The notes beneath the pieces were generated by a model. The model saw only the letters and a program-made list of their open reading frames with translations. It was not told where the DNA came from and did no database searches. A stretch of DNA of 64,000 nucleotides from an uncultured Burkholderiales bacterium (GTDB taxonomy: Bacteria > Pseudomonadota > Gammaproteobacteria > Burkholderiales > Eutrophovitaceae), in the NCBI GenBank assembly GCA_951812315.1, contig CATOSA010000040.1, forward strand, positions 43,082-107,081, in the 5' to 3' direction. Position 1 is the first letter of the stretch. Each line of letters starts with the position of its first letter. This document shows, in pieces, positions 62,992-64,000 of the stretch. The translations under genes were made by a program, and so were the position numbers.

Positions 62992-63420
62992 CATGAGCGC
63001 TGTAAACTGTAGCGATGCGCGCGCGGGGATGTCGCGGAGCCGAATGTAGGCGCACTGCTACGGAGTCGAATGCTGGCGCGCCCGTTCCGCGCTCCGGCGC
63101 GTATATCTCGCGAGGATTTGTAACGTAGTATGCGGTGGCTTCTGGTCTCTTGTCCCACATCACCGCGAAGTACTACCCTCGCCATATTTACGCTTTTGCG
63201 AATTGACATAGACAATTGGCCTTTGTGGGTCAATAATTCGGATCGGATATGTGTCGAGCGCTGGGCAGCGACCGATGGTATCCGGTCCAAGTGCAATCAG
63301 GTTCCAGTCCGGGTATGAGACTTGGGCGATCCGGCTGTTTGCCAGCCTGCGTAACTTTTTCGGCGGGCGATACTGCCATAAAACAAACGACATGCGAAGT
63401 CCGTGATCGAGGAGATTCAG
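62992..63420. other. intergenic with a short imperfect tandem repeat
   Basis: 429 bp. An imperfect ~26-bp tandem repeat is seen near 63036-63088 (GGAGCCGAATGTAGGCGCAC / GGAGTCGAATGCTGGCGCGC). The minus-strand ORF 63160-63948 runs antisense through the DUF2092 gene and is rejected. Nothing else recognised. Confidence 0.5.
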
Positions 63421-64000
63421 ATGATGGCAATGATATGGAGGAGAACCGCAATTTCGTTTGCGATCGTGGCAGTAGCGGCAGCCGTGTCCATAGCGGCTGC
63501 GCGGGCGGACAACTCGAATGTTGATCCGGTCGCCGTCCAGACACTGAAACGCATGACCGATTTCGTCAGCAGTCTGGACCGATTCAGCGTTCACTCGGAA
63601 AACACCCTCGAGGATCAACTCGATTCGGGACAGAGAGTCGACATTGATGTCGGCGTGAACGTGCTCGTGCGCCGTCCGAACAAGATCCATACCGAACGCA
63701 CCGGCGAGTTGGTCAACCAGGATTTCTATTACGACGGAGAGACGCTGACGCTGTACGTCCCGTCGGATCGCGTTTATGCAACGCTGCCAGCACCAGCGAC
63801 GATCGAGGAACTTTTGGACTTCGTGCGTGAGGAACTGACTCTCGTTTTTTCCGATATCCGACCTCGTATACCGTAATGCGTTCGCGATACTCATTGAGAA
63901 TGTGACTTCTGCGGTCGTCGTCGGCCAGAGCGTTATCGGGGGAACCATCTGTGATCATCTGGCCTTCAGTCGCCCGGATGTCGATTTTCAGGTCTGGGTA
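63421..64000 (+). CDS. exported DUF2092 protein, frameshift in T6 run, 3' partial
   Basis: From ATG 63421 (CGAGGAG upstream) a signal peptide (AISFAIVAVAAAVSIAAARA) precedes VQTLKRMTDFVSSLDRFSVH ... FYYDGETLTLYVPSDRVYATL, the DUF2092 pattern (LolA/periplasmic lipoprotein-carrier-like fold). The frame stops at 63876. Removing one T from TTTTTT at 63845-63850 gives VFPISDLVYRNAFAILIENV and GTICDHLAFSRPDVDFQVWV, which is the expected continuation and runs off the window. Homopolymer error is a real possibility. Confidence 0.82.

Noticed and set aside
63160-63948. 262-codon minus-strand ORF
   Set aside because: Antisense to the DUF2092 gene, which has signal peptide, ribosome site and family sequence in the opposite direction.
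1-64000. CRISPR array, intact insertion sequence, prophage
   Set aside because: No regularly spaced direct repeats, transposase, integrase or phage structural genes were seen on either strand.

Overview
The window looks like a chromosome segment of a GC-rich proteobacterium, most likely a gammaproteobacterium of environmental or host-associated type. This rests on family content: DUF4124 and DUF2917 proteins, an ECF sigma/anti-sigma plus BufABC locus, a FAD-oxidoreductase/SelD fusion, and large class III cyclase/ATPase/TPR proteins. No rRNA, tRNA, CRISPR array or intact insertion sequence was seen. The lineage is an inference; no marker gene is present.

Layout. 1-2500: acyl-CoA dehydrogenase and an APH-type kinase. 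2500-9650: chimeric gene debris, then a leftward cyclase plus ABC substrate-binding protein pair and a flavin monooxygenase. 9650-13600: a secreted protein, a broken fatty-acid desaturase, a small acidic protein and a MORN-repeat/C13 (legumain-like) peptidase gene split by one frameshift. 13.7-20 kb: TPP enzyme, DUF2917/LysR divergent pair, bicupin, VOC protein and GST. 20-28.6 kb: a second intact cyclase, a cupin, a BrnT/BrnA-like toxin-antitoxin locus with a dead toxin, and a decaying SAM-domain cyclase with a deletion remnant beside it. 28.7-41 kb: nitrilase, SelD fusion, Sel1 protein, acyl-CoA ligase, broken phytanoyl-CoA dioxygenase, DehI-like protein, cupin, PanE-like reductase and rhodanese. 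41-51 kb: broken LLM-type oxidoreductase, a methyltransferase with a truncated tandem copy, OYE-type oxidoreductase, cation-chloride-cotransporter-like permease, GNAT and an exported intradiol dioxygenase. 51-52.6 kb: a scrambled junction where two 5'-truncated transporter genes flank a 26-bp perfect inverted repeat and an unknown small gene. 52.8-56.1 kb: the ECF-Buf operon. 56.1-64 kb: repeats, serine hydrolase, broken exported YqgE, SDR, potassium channel, di-heme oxidoreductase and a frameshifted DUF2092 gene.

How the genes work together. Much of the window is lipid and xenobiotic catabolism (acyl-CoA dehydrogenase, acyl-CoA ligase, BVMO-type monooxygenase, OYE, LLM, PhyH, DehI, intradiol dioxygenase, GST), mixed with cAMP/cGMP-type signalling proteins. 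The best-defined functional unit is the sigma/anti-sigma/BufABC operon, which should make a post-translationally modified metal-binding peptide.

The dominant oddity is the number of damaged genes. About a dozen of roughly 53 are interrupted by frameshifts, in-frame stops or truncation. Some breaks lie in homopolymers (G7, C7, T6) and could be sequencing errors. Others (nonsense codons, an 8-bp tandem duplication, large deletions, chimeric fragments, truncated tandem copies) look like real decay and paralog recombination.
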